Source of the DNA: Candidatus Yanofskybacteria bacterium RIFOXYD1_FULL_42_10
Lineage (GTDB): Bacteria > Patescibacteriota > Minisyncoccia > 2-02-FULL-40-12 > GWA2-44-9
DNA length: 13,847 bases
Direction of reading: 5' to 3'
Assembly: GCA_001795975.1 (NCBI GenBank)
Contig: MGLG01000007.1
Location: 6,759-20,605 of the forward strand
Shown here: piece after piece, positions 5,144 through 10,916 of the stretch
Layout of the letters: each line of letters opens with the position of its first letter
How positions within the stretch are numbered: the first letter of the stretch is position 1
Translations under genes and position numbers: made by a program
The notes under the pieces: generated by a model
The model's database searches: none
Told to the model about the DNA's origin: nothing
The model's input: only the letters and a program-made list of their open reading frames with translations

Positions 5144-5967
5144 CGTATTATTCCATTATTCCTAATGGTACGGACTATACTTTCATCCCTCTCCATGCTT
5201 GGGGAGGGAGCCAGCGTTTTATGGCAATATTATATATTATTTGTTGCCATCCTGACTATCTCTGTATAGTCAGAGTCTCTACGGGACCCAAGTACAAGTT
5301 TTTGTAACTTTATTGAATATGGACTGATTACATTTGTAAATTTTTTAGTATCAAATCTAGAAATATAAATTACAAATGTATTTGATGTGCGATATCTGTA
5401 TAGTTTGGGCATAATGCCAATTTCTTGTAATAAATTGGTGTCAAGTTTTGCATCAATCTCATTTCCATAAGATATTCTGCAATCTCGTTTTAGGTCTTTA
5501 GATATACAACCATCGCCATCAAATCTTCCTGCGATATAAGCTTTTATTGCTTCGGCATTATTTATACTCCTCTCGTTATTATTGTCTTTGAATTTTTTAA
5601 AAATTCTTAATAACGGCCTGCAATTTACATAAATCTTATATCCAACATATTTTCTCTTTCCTGTTCTGTATTGATCCAATTTAATTCTTTCTTTAGGAAA
5701 TAATCCTGAAAGAAAATTTCTAAATTTCTTAATTAAAATTAAATCAATATTGCTCAATCCTATACTGCTTGTCCAGTGGTAGCCATCAGCGCACCAAAGG
5801 CCAAGAATATAATAATCTTGAGTTGATTTCGGAAAGTTACAAAAACTTGTATTCGGGCTTCCCACGGTATTATCCATATATTAATTTTAACATTAATATA
5901 TTTCGGACTCCACCGTTATGAGCTGGTTATTTTTGTAGGGAATTGCTCCCCTACCGGCCGATAGTTC
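5144..5967 (-). mobile_element. Group I intron in 16S after E. coli U1060, with homing endonuclease
   Basis: The exon ...GCACGGCU ends at 5968 and GTCGTCAGCTC resumes at 5143. Group I features seen: the upstream exon ends in U and the intron ends in G. P1 is formed by exon CGGCU with the internal guide GGCCG (5959-5955), including the U-G wobble. P2 is a GUAGGG/CCCUAC hairpin at 5935-5954. P3 is CCAGC (5922-5926) with GCUGG (5211-5215). P4 is ACGGU (5912-5916) with ACCGU (5864-5868). P7 is GACUAUAC (5264-5271) with GUAUAGUC (5173-5180), eight perfect pairs, the latter in the canonical S context AAAGUAUAGUCC. P9 is CCAUUA-GGAA-UAAUGG (5153-5168) with a GNRA loop. An extra hairpin between P7 and P3 (about 5221-5250) could be P7.1/P7.2, hinting at subgroup IA. 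It should self-splice. Confidence 0.93.
5230..5877 (-). CDS. LAGLIDADG homing endonuclease, two-motif, inside 16S group I intron
   Basis: Two hundred and fifteen residues from an ATG at 5877. Two LAGLIDADG motifs are visible: 'YYILGLWCADGY' at about residues 22-33 and 'AYIAGRFDGDGCI' at about 113-125, each with the catalytic Asp. A two-motif protein acts as a pseudo-symmetric monomer and can cut asymmetric sites. Lys/Arg-rich strands after each motif (RTGKRKYVGYKIYV; KDLKRDCRISYG) would contact DNA. The start codon lies in the 3' arm of a 9-bp AT hairpin (5878-5903 region), and the 3' end of the gene encodes the 5' strand of ribozyme helix P7 (5264-5271, codons for Asp-Tyr-Thr), so coding and ribozyme sequence overlap at both ends. 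It would promote homing into 16S genes lacking the intron. No inactivating change is seen. Confidence 0.93.
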   Translation of the reverse strand: MDNTVGSPNTSFCNFPKSTQDYYILGLWCADGYHWTSSIGLSNIDLILIKKFRNFLSGLFPKERIKLDQYRTGKRKYVGYKIYVNCRPLLRIFKKFKDNNNERSINNAEAIKAYIAGRFDGDGCISKDLKRDCRISYGNEIDAKLDTNLLQEIGIMPKLYRYRTSNTFVIYISRFDTKKFTNVISPYSIKLQKLVLGSRRDSDYTEIVRMATNNI

Positions 5968-6383
5968 AGCCGTGCAGCACCTGTCCTAGAGCCTTGCGGG
6001 GGCCCCGGTTTCCCGGAGCTTACACTAGGATTTCAAGCCTTGGTGAGGTTCTTCGCTCAGTGTCGAATTAAACCACATGATCCACCGCTTGTGCGAATTC
6101 CCGCCTATTTCTTTAAGTTTTAAGCTTGCGCTCGTACTTCCCAGGCGGCTGACTTAACGCATTAGCTACGCCACTGGAAGGGTCGATGCTCCCAATAGCT
6201 AGTCAGCATAGTTTAGGGCGTGGAATACAAGGGTATCTAATCCTTTTTTATGCCCACGCTTTCGCGATTGACCGTCAGCAAAGCACCAGTAAGCTGCCTT
6301 CGCTTTTGGTGTTCCGTGCGATATCAATGGATTTCACCCCTACACCGCACGTTCCGCTTACCTCTTACCTGCTCTAGTTCAAG

Positions 6384-6545
6384 GAGTCCAACTCGAAATT
6401 ATCTTTCTGACTGCAATTAAAATATTTGGATTGCAACTTTGGAAAAATTTTTCAGTATAGCGCCCAAGGCTATGCCTTAAAATTTTTTCTTTATTTCGTC
6501 TCAAATATTTCAATTTCGTCTTAGAAAATAACTTTGAGCTGGACT
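6384..6545 (-). other. 162-nt rod-forming insertion in 16S (intervening-sequence-like)
   Basis: It interrupts the conserved run corresponding to E. coli GGCAAG/CUUGAG near position 652, the junction of helices 21 and 22. The ends are inverted copies: GAGTCCAACTCGAAATTATC on the plus strand at 6384-6403 pairs with AACTTTGAGCTGGACTC at 6529-6545, with G-U pairs, and pairing continues inward. An inner 9-bp match AAATATTTG/CAAATATTT and a terminal AAGGC/GCCTT hairpin make one long rod. There is no open reading frame and no group I core. Length and shape match rRNA intervening sequences that RNase III cuts out without religation; alternatively it stays in place as an expansion segment. Confidence 0.8.
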
Positions 6546-7226
6546 CTTGCCGTTTCCGATGCGGCTCCGAAGTTAAGCCTCGGAATTTAACATCAGACTA
6601 ACAAAACCGGCTACTCGCTCTTTATGCCCAGTAATTCCGGATAACGCTCGGGGTCCTCGTATTACCGCTGCTGCTGGCACGAGGTTAGCAACCCCTTATT
6701 CTTGTAGTACAATCAAAATTTTTCCTACGCAAAAGCAGTTTACATCCCGAAGGACTTCTTCCTGCACGCGGCGTCGCTCGATCAGGCTTTCGCCCATTGT
6801 CGAATGTTCTTGACTGCTGCCACCCGTAGGTGTACGACCCGTATCTCAGTGTCGTCGTTGAGGAACGCGCTCTCACGCCCCCTACCCGTCATAGCCTTGG
6901 TGGGCTTTTACCCCGCCAACAAGCTGATAGGACCTAGGCCACTCCCAAAGCGGATTGCTCCTTTGGAATTGCTTCAACATCGGGAATTAGCTCCGCTTTC
7001 GCGGGGTTGTGCCCGACTTTAGGTTATGTACCAAGGTGTTACTAACTCGTTCGCCGGTTGTTTTGAAATTGCTCCCAAAACCCCCTTGACTTGCATGCCT
7101 TATCCACGCCGCCAGCGTTCATCCTGAGCCAGAATCAAACTCTCTTAAATAATAGAAACTAGAATTTAGAAACTAAAAATAGAATCTAAAATCTAATCTA
7201 TATGAATTCGCTGGTAAACTGTATAA

Positions 7227-7255
7227 AATTTACAAAGATCTCTTGGCTATGTCAG
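7227..7255 (-). promoter_or_regulatory. Candidate proximal rRNA promoter
   Basis: The minus strand reads CTGACA (7250-7255), 17 bases, TAAATT (7227-7232). The start would be near 7220, about 70 bases upstream of the mature 16S 5' end. The match to consensus is moderate (5/6 and 4/6). Tandem promoters are common for rRNA genes. Confidence 0.4.
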
Positions 7256-7314
7256 CCGACACAAATCTGCTAATGTATGCGAATCTACAAATTTATTCAC
7301 ATATGGCAATAACA

Positions 7315-7352
7315 CAACCACGATGAACTCCTTAAAGAATCCATCGTGGTTG
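7315..7352 (-). other. Hairpin in the rRNA leader
   Basis: CAACCACGATG (7315-7325) and CATCGTGGTTG (7342-7352) form a perfect 11-bp stem with a 16-base loop. On the minus strand the loop contains AAGGAG. It has no T tract. It may be an RNase III processing or antitermination structure if transcription begins at the distal promoter. Confidence 0.6.
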
Positions 7353-7403
7353 AGCAAACACCTTTCTTTTTAATTGTGCTGATTATTTATTTTAGCGAGC
7401 GAG

Positions 7404-7528
7404 GGGCAAAATGGAAATTCTTATTTACATTTTGTCCGAGCGAAGCTAAAAGGGGTGAATACTCCGCCACTCTGCGGCGGTATCAAGAGGCGAAGCCACC
7501 TCTTGATACCTCGCGGCAAGCCGCGAGG
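7404..7528. repeat. Train of four hairpins in the 16S leader
   Basis: Four successive inverted repeats are seen: 7404-7413 with 7428-7437 (GGCAAAATG/CATTTTGTCC); CCGCC/GGCGG at 7464-7480; GGTATCAAGAGG at 7479-7490 with CCTCTTGATACC at 7499-7510 (perfect 12 bp); and CCTCGCGGC at 7509-7517 with GCCGCGAGG at 7520-7528 (perfect 9 bp). They resemble extragenic palindromes. This plus 7151-7403 makes up a 471-base spacer without a supported gene. Confidence 0.75.
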
Positions 7529-7549
7529 AGGATTCATTTGATAATTAGT

Positions 7550-7578
7550 AGTTTATTCCTTTCTTATTTTAATGTCAA
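7550..7578 (-). promoter_or_regulatory. Candidate distal rRNA promoter
   Basis: The minus strand has a perfect TTGACA (7573-7578), a 17-base spacer and TAAACT (7550-7555). Transcription would start near 7543, about 390 bases upstream of the mature 16S, and run through all leader hairpins. It lies 44 bases beyond the stop of the upstream hypothetical gene. Confidence 0.55.
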
Positions 7579-7621
7579 CAGTCTGTCTAAATCTCAAAGA
7601 AAATTCAAAGAATTAAAAAAT

Positions 7622-9559
7622 TTAAGTTTCACTTGCGGAAAGGAACACAAACTCGCTACCGCCCCCCCATCTGCGCCCAGGCCTGGCGCCGCTGCTGCGG
7701 AGTTCGAGCCGTACGCCAAGCGAGCCAAGGTCGAACACATCCGGATCGCCGCTACGGTCAGTAATCTGCTTCATGGCTATTAACATCCATTCACCTCCAG
7801 GGTATTTCAGGCGCAAATGCGGGCCAACTTCCGCCGGACAGAGGCCTATTCCTAATTTCTTTGCTTTATCATAAATCTCTTGGGTGGTTGCTCCGTTGGG
7901 AAATCCTAGCTGTTCGACGGTAAAACGGGCCAGTTCATATTTTTGTCTTTCCTGGCTAAATTCCGTCTTTTTAAGAATGTCCCTGCTCCAATCGGTCAAG
8001 TAAATGTTTCGGCTATCCAAAGCTTCTTCAGCCGATTCCGGAGAATTGACCTGTGGATCGGTTTCCAGAGTCAATTTCAATATCTTTTTCTCCGGAAATG
8101 ACTCGAACAGATGCTTTATCTGCGGATAGTCCCTGATTTTTTGGTGCACTTCCACATCCCAATTACCCACGTAAACTCTGGCATTTTCGTTAATCTCATC
8201 GATAGATTTGGCAACCTGTTCTGGGGTGCAATCAAAAATAGTCAGCATGTCATGTTCTTGGTTGCGATTTTTTCTTAATTCTTGGATGCGTGGATCGCGT
8301 AAATAACCGAAACCTTCGATTTTACTTTCTATTTCATATAGGAAAGTTAGATCTTCTTTATTTAATGACTCGCCATTCTTCGCCTTGTTATCTACGGCAG
8401 TTAGGTGCTCCATATCGACAGCCATTTTTTGATATTGTTTACCGACTGAACCTATACCTTCTAATTTTTCTTCTAGAATCGGCGGCATATAGGGGTCTAT
8501 GTTTTGTTTGTAGGCAATGCCACGAGGATTCTCGGCTATACGGTCACCCTCAAATCGAATAGCTAAACGTGGCAGGGTTGGTTGGTCGTTGTCATCCACA
8601 GAATAATAAACATAAATATCACCACCCTGTAAATATTTTTCACAAGTCGTTTCGCCGGCAATACACCAACCAGTACCACGTCCACGAATGGTCTTCACTA
8701 GTTCTTGTGGATCCGATCCTTGCGTATATTTAACCCACTCGCCATCCGTCACTGGCAGAAGGTGCTTAGGAATCGGGTTCATATATTCATTCGCCCAAGC
8801 ATACAATTTAGAGAAATCTTCCTTGGATAGTAGCTCTCTAAATCGCTGCTGTGCCTCCGCGGGAATATCATATCCAAATTCCATGTTTTGACCGGCTAAC
8901 TTATTTTTAACCGAATCAATAATATAATTTAAAGCTTCCTGGTTCAGATCAGGATATTTAGCTACCGTACCCCTGGAACGTTTGTTAAATTCAATCCTCT
9001 CCTCCTCAGTTCCATCGGGTTTTTTGATTTTAACTTTGGCAAACTCTTTTAAATTCAGGATATTGCGAAAAATCCAATATTTTAATTCGCGGGGGATATA
9101 GTTGGAGTCGGGCAGAGCAAAGTAATCAATCCATTCCTCCAATGAATCACGCTGATCGGCCAGCACGGCATTGGCATTTTCTTGCTTCATTTGTTCTTTC
9201 TGCTCCGGCGTGGCTCTATCCCAGTCACCACCCTGTCCTCGTTCACGCATGATTTTTTCCAGAAAATGCCAATAACTTTCAGGTATTTCTTCATATTTAG
9301 TAACATATTGATCCAAAATTCTACGTTTTAAACGTTCAAAACCTGATTCTGATTCAACTGGGCCTCTGGGTGTATCAATATGTCTCTTTTCTTTTGCACT
9401 AAAGAATTTCTCTAAACGAGTGAGATAAATATCTGTGCGTTCTATATTGGAAGTCGGTCCTTTTTCGCCTTCGCGCAGTTTTTTCTGCACCGCCCGTTCA
9501 ACCGGTTTGGAACCGGGCAAGTCAGGATATTTTTTATTGAGAAATTCAGGATTTTCCAT
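7622..9559 (-). CDS. Large CPR-type hypothetical protein with GWC-motif region and C-terminal CPAEVGP domain
   Basis: Six hundred and forty-five residues, no signal peptide or membrane segment, highly charged, probably cytoplasmic. The N-terminal 260 residues are helical and Lys/Glu-rich. A central region (about 270-365) has 'TGWCIAGETTCEKYL', 'GDIYVYYSVDD', 'PRLAIRFEGDRIAE' and 'PRGIAYKQNIDPYM'; the pattern of GWC followed by a beta-rich segment faintly recalls PcfJ-like proteins, but I would not assign it. The last about 100 residues, from 'LGFPNGATTQEIYDKAKKLG' to 'CPAEVGPHLRLKYPGGEW' and 'AMKQITDRSGDPDVF', match a C-terminal domain I remember from many CPR hypothetical proteins. The extreme C-terminus is GC-rich with a G7 run and unusually Arg/Gly-rich. 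No Shine-Dalgarno sequence precedes the ATG at 9559. It sits between trmD and the 16S promoter. Function is unknown. Confidence 0.85.
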   Translation of the reverse strand: MENPEFLNKKYPDLPGSKPVERAVQKKLREGEKGPTSNIERTDIYLTRLEKFFSAKEKRHIDTPRGPVESESGFERLKRRILDQYVTKYEEIPESYWHFLEKIMRERGQGGDWDRATPEQKEQMKQENANAVLADQRDSLEEWIDYFALPDSNYIPRELKYWIFRNILNLKEFAKVKIKKPDGTEEERIEFNKRSRGTVAKYPDLNQEALNYIIDSVKNKLAGQNMEFGYDIPAEAQQRFRELLSKEDFSKLYAWANEYMNPIPKHLLPVTDGEWVKYTQGSDPQELVKTIRGRGTGWCIAGETTCEKYLQGGDIYVYYSVDDNDQPTLPRLAIRFEGDRIAENPRGIAYKQNIDPYMPPILEEKLEGIGSVGKQYQKMAVDMEHLTAVDNKAKNGESLNKEDLTFLYEIESKIEGFGYLRDPRIQELRKNRNQEHDMLTIFDCTPEQVAKSIDEINENARVYVGNWDVEVHQKIRDYPQIKHLFESFPEKKILKLTLETDPQVNSPESAEEALDSRNIYLTDWSRDILKKTEFSQERQKYELARFTVEQLGFPNGATTQEIYDKAKKLGIGLCPAEVGPHLRLKYPGGEWMLIAMKQITDRSGDPDVFDLGSLGVRLELRSSGARPGRRWGGGSEFVFLSASET

Positions 9560-9594
9560 GCAGTTATTCTAAGAAAATATATTAAATATTACAA

Positions 9595-9687
9595 CCACCA
9601 CCATTTGCGACTCCATATTCTCTGACCTCGCGCGCAAATCAGAAGAGACAGAGCAAATGGCGGTGGTCGGCCATATCGTAGATGGCC
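9595..9687. repeat. Inverted repeats in the trmD / hypothetical-gene spacer
   Basis: CCACCACCATTTGC (9595-9608) and GCAAATGGCGGTGG (9653-9666) pair over 14 positions with one G-U, enclosing 44 bases that contain a smaller CTCTG/CAGAG pair. Next to it GGCCAT (9669-9674) pairs with ATGGCC (9682-9687). On the minus strand the big hairpin is followed by a U-rich stretch, so it might end trmD transcription, though the loop is large for a terminator. The 159-base spacer holds no gene. Confidence 0.65.
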
Positions 9688-9718
9688 TGCGGAGACGCCG
9701 CGCGCCTTGGGCACAGTC

Positions 9719-10423
9719 CTAATTCTTCTTCTGTTTTTCCCGCCAAGAGGTTATTTTTTTATGGTCTCCGGAAAGTAAAATTTTGGGGACATGCCAGCCC
9801 CTGCGGGAATTTCGAATTTCGAATTTCGAATTTCGAATTTTCATCCTGAATATTTCAGGCCGGGTGTATTGCGGATATTCTTTTTCAACGCCTTGCTTGT
9901 CCGAAAAACTCTCATTCTTTATTGATTCTTCTTTAGCCACAACGCCCGGTACTAAACGAGAAACGGCTTCAATTATTGTCATTACCGGCACTTCGCCTCC
10001 GAACAAAACAAAAGGTCCGACAGAAATTTCTTCATCAGCTACATATTTTGCCACCCTCTCATCTACGCCTTCATAGCGTCCGCATATAAAAATTAATTGG
10101 CTGTATTTTGACAGCCGTCTTGCGTCTTTTTGAGTAAATTGTTTCCCCTTAGCCGAAAGCAAAATCACTCTTGTCTTCACTTGACGAACTTTATAACTTG
10201 ATAAACTTTTAACTGCCCTGAAAATAGGTTCTATTTTCAGGAGCATCCCCGCTCCTCCGCCATACGGCCGGTCATCAACGGTTTTGTGATTGTCATTCGT
10301 CCACTTGCGCAGGTTGTGCGCCTTGATTGAAATTAATTTTTTCTTGATTGCGCGCGCCAAAAGAGATTCACTAAAAAATGAATTAAAAATATCGGGGAAG
10401 ATGGTTATAATATCTATTTTCAT
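9719..10423 (-). CDS. trmD: tRNA (guanine37-N1)-methyltransferase with repeat-encoded insertions
   Basis: Uses SAM to methylate N1 of G37 next to the anticodon, preventing +1 frameshifts; essential in most bacteria. It has 234 residues, normal length. Seen: N-terminal 'MKIDIITIFPDIF'; 'DDRPYGGGAGM' (50-60); the SPOUT knot elements 'RVILLSAKGKQFTQ' (85-98), 'ICGRYEGVDERV' (113-124) and 'DEEISVGPFVLFGGEVP' (130-146); 'AVSRLVPGV' (153-161); 'ESFS' and 'YPQYTRP' (183-189); and 'GWHVPKILLSGDHKKI'. Two stretches are extra: residues 72-83, encoded by a repeat also found near the 16S, and about 13 residues at 194-207 encoded by a 7-bp tandem repeat between 'PEIF' and 'GWHVP'. A hairpin terminator lies just 15 bases before the ATG, and no Shine-Dalgarno sequence is present. 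The khpA-to-trmD order is a common bacterial arrangement. Confidence 0.96.
   Translation of the reverse strand: MKIDIITIFPDIFNSFFSESLLARAIKKKLISIKAHNLRKWTNDNHKTVDDRPYGGGAGMLLKIEPIFRAVKSLSSYKVRQVKTRVILLSAKGKQFTQKDARRLSKYSQLIFICGRYEGVDERVAKYVADEEISVGPFVLFGGEVPVMTIIEAVSRLVPGVVAKEESIKNESFSDKQGVEKEYPQYTRPEIFRMKIRNSKFEIRNSRRGWHVPKILLSGDHKKITSWREKQKKN
9807..9841. repeat. 7-bp tandem repeat inside trmD
   Basis: Four exact copies of GAATTTC (9807-9834) plus GAATTTT (9835-9841). Three units are 21 bases, so the encoded peptide has a seven-residue period (I-R-N-S-K-F-E). I recall this same coding repeat scattered through CPR genomes. Confidence 0.95.
10195..10214. repeat. 20-bp repeat shared between trmD and the 16S trailer
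   Basis: AACTTGATAAACTTTTAACT occurs here, in the trmD frame, and again at 3770-3789 in the 16S trailer. With one single-base gap the match extends outward to include CTTTAT. The unit is related to the TTATAAAG tandem copies at 3725-3748. Confidence 0.85.
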
Positions 10424-10429
10424 ATATTT

Positions 10430-10461
10430 AAAAAAGGAAAAGGCAGGATTGCCTGCCTTTT
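10430..10461 (-). terminator. Rho-independent terminator just ahead of trmD
   Basis: A perfect 10-bp stem, AAAAGGCAGG (10438-10447) with CCTGCCTTTT (10452-10461), and a 4-base loop. On the minus strand CC-TTTTTT follows. It ends the upstream 102-codon gene only 15 bases before the trmD ATG. Confidence 0.85.
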
Positions 10462-10467
10462 GGAGAA

Positions 10468-10473
10468 ATTATA
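10468..10473 (-). promoter_or_regulatory. Possible -10 box for trmD
   Basis: A perfect TATAAT on the minus strand overlaps the stop codon of the 102-codon gene. A start near 10461 would place the hairpin at the very 5' end of the trmD transcript. The -35 position (AAATGA) is poor, so this is a weak proposal. Confidence 0.25.
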
Positions 10474-10777
10474 AGCTCCATTCCGGGGGTTCATTTAGAA
10501 TATACTCCTCTGGAGCCAAAGGTTCTTGGCTGGAAAGCAGTTGGCGAAGATTGTCTATCTTTGTCAAAATTTCTTCCTTATCATTTCCAAGCCTAAGTTC
10601 AAAAAGGACCATACTATAGAACCTGTTATGTATAAAAATTACCGGCTTTTCTTCCTCTCTCGTTAGGACTAATCCAATAACAACATTGCCATTTTCCAAT
10701 CTAACTAGTTGAAATTCTGGGTTAGAAGAAGCTTTGCAATATAAGTTGGATAGAACAAAGGAGTCAGTTGTTTTCAT
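10469..10777 (-). CDS. Small hypothetical protein of unknown function
   Basis: One hundred and two residues from an ATG at 10777, preceded by a strong Shine-Dalgarno sequence (GGAGG, six bases before ATG), one of the best in the window. It has its own promoter and terminator, so it is an independent transcription unit between khpA and trmD. No signal peptide or membrane helix is seen. Residues about 20-60 look like beta strands (FQLVRLENGNVVIGLVLT; KPVIFIHNRFYSMVLFELRL), followed by an amphipathic helix (NDKEEILTKIDNLRQLLSSQ) and an acidic, Pro-rich tail (EPLAPEEYILNEPPEWSL). I do not recognise the family. Position alone would hint at a link with translation, but the separate promoter weakens that. 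Confidence 0.8.
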   Translation of the reverse strand: MKTTDSFVLSNLYCKASSNPEFQLVRLENGNVVIGLVLTREEEKPVIFIHNRFYSMVLFELRLGNDKEEILTKIDNLRQLLSSQEPLAPEEYILNEPPEWSL

Positions 10778-10809
10778 GTTTTTCCTCCAAAGAACTATAT
10801 GCCAACAAT

Positions 10810-10838
10810 ACTATAGCACACCTATATTTTAATTGCAA
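10810..10838 (-). promoter_or_regulatory. Sigma70-type promoter for the small hypothetical gene
   Basis: TTGCAA (10833-10838), a 17-base spacer and TATAGT (10810-10815) on the minus strand. Start near 10803 gives a 25-nt leader that contains the GGAGG ribosome binding site. Confidence 0.75.
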
Positions 10839-10916
10839 GTCTTTGTGGGCAAAAAGAATACTTTATCCGTCAAGAATAGAAGGGTGGGCAAGCTTGGGGC
10901 AGGAAAATTTAATTAA

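Larger units (their letters stand above)
3819..7150 (-). rRNA. rrs: 16S ribosomal RNA, interrupted by two introns and one rod-like insertion
   Basis: The 5' end is recognised by the 27F-like site AGAGTTTGATTCTGGCTCAG near 7143-7124, and the 3' end by GGATCACCTCCTTT at 3819-3833, so the anti-Shine-Dalgarno sequence is intact. Conserved blocks in between include the 515 region (6661-6680), the 780 region 'GATTAGATACCCTTGTA', 'AATTAAACCACATGATCC' (plus strand) near 6064, and the 1050/1390 regions. By hand alignment to E. coli, the exons are 7150-6546, 6383-5968, 5143-4817 and 3951-3819, giving about 1,481 nt mature RNA. Insertions are 6545-6384 (near E. coli 652), 5967-5144 (after U1060) and 4816-3952 (near 1399/1400). 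Exon ends of the last could be off by a few bases. No 23S, 5S or tRNA gene follows in the same transcript. C526 is replaced by A with compensating U505 in the 530-loop pseudoknot, as I recall for CPR groups. Confidence 0.96.

Noticed and set aside
4786..5196. A 136-codon open frame on the minus strand
   Set aside because: It lies on 16S exon sequence between the two introns and spans both exon-intron borders; the peptide is a read-through of rRNA.
6186..7022. Several open frames of 60-70 codons on both strands
   Set aside because: They fall inside conserved 16S exons.
7346..7783. A 145-codon open frame on the plus strand over the rRNA leader
   Set aside because: It covers palindromic repeats and promoter boxes and runs into the antisense of the large hypothetical gene; the translation has no recognisable domain.
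9783..10076. A 97-codon plus-strand frame opposite trmD
   Set aside because: It is the antisense of a clear trmD gene and reads the GAATTTC array.
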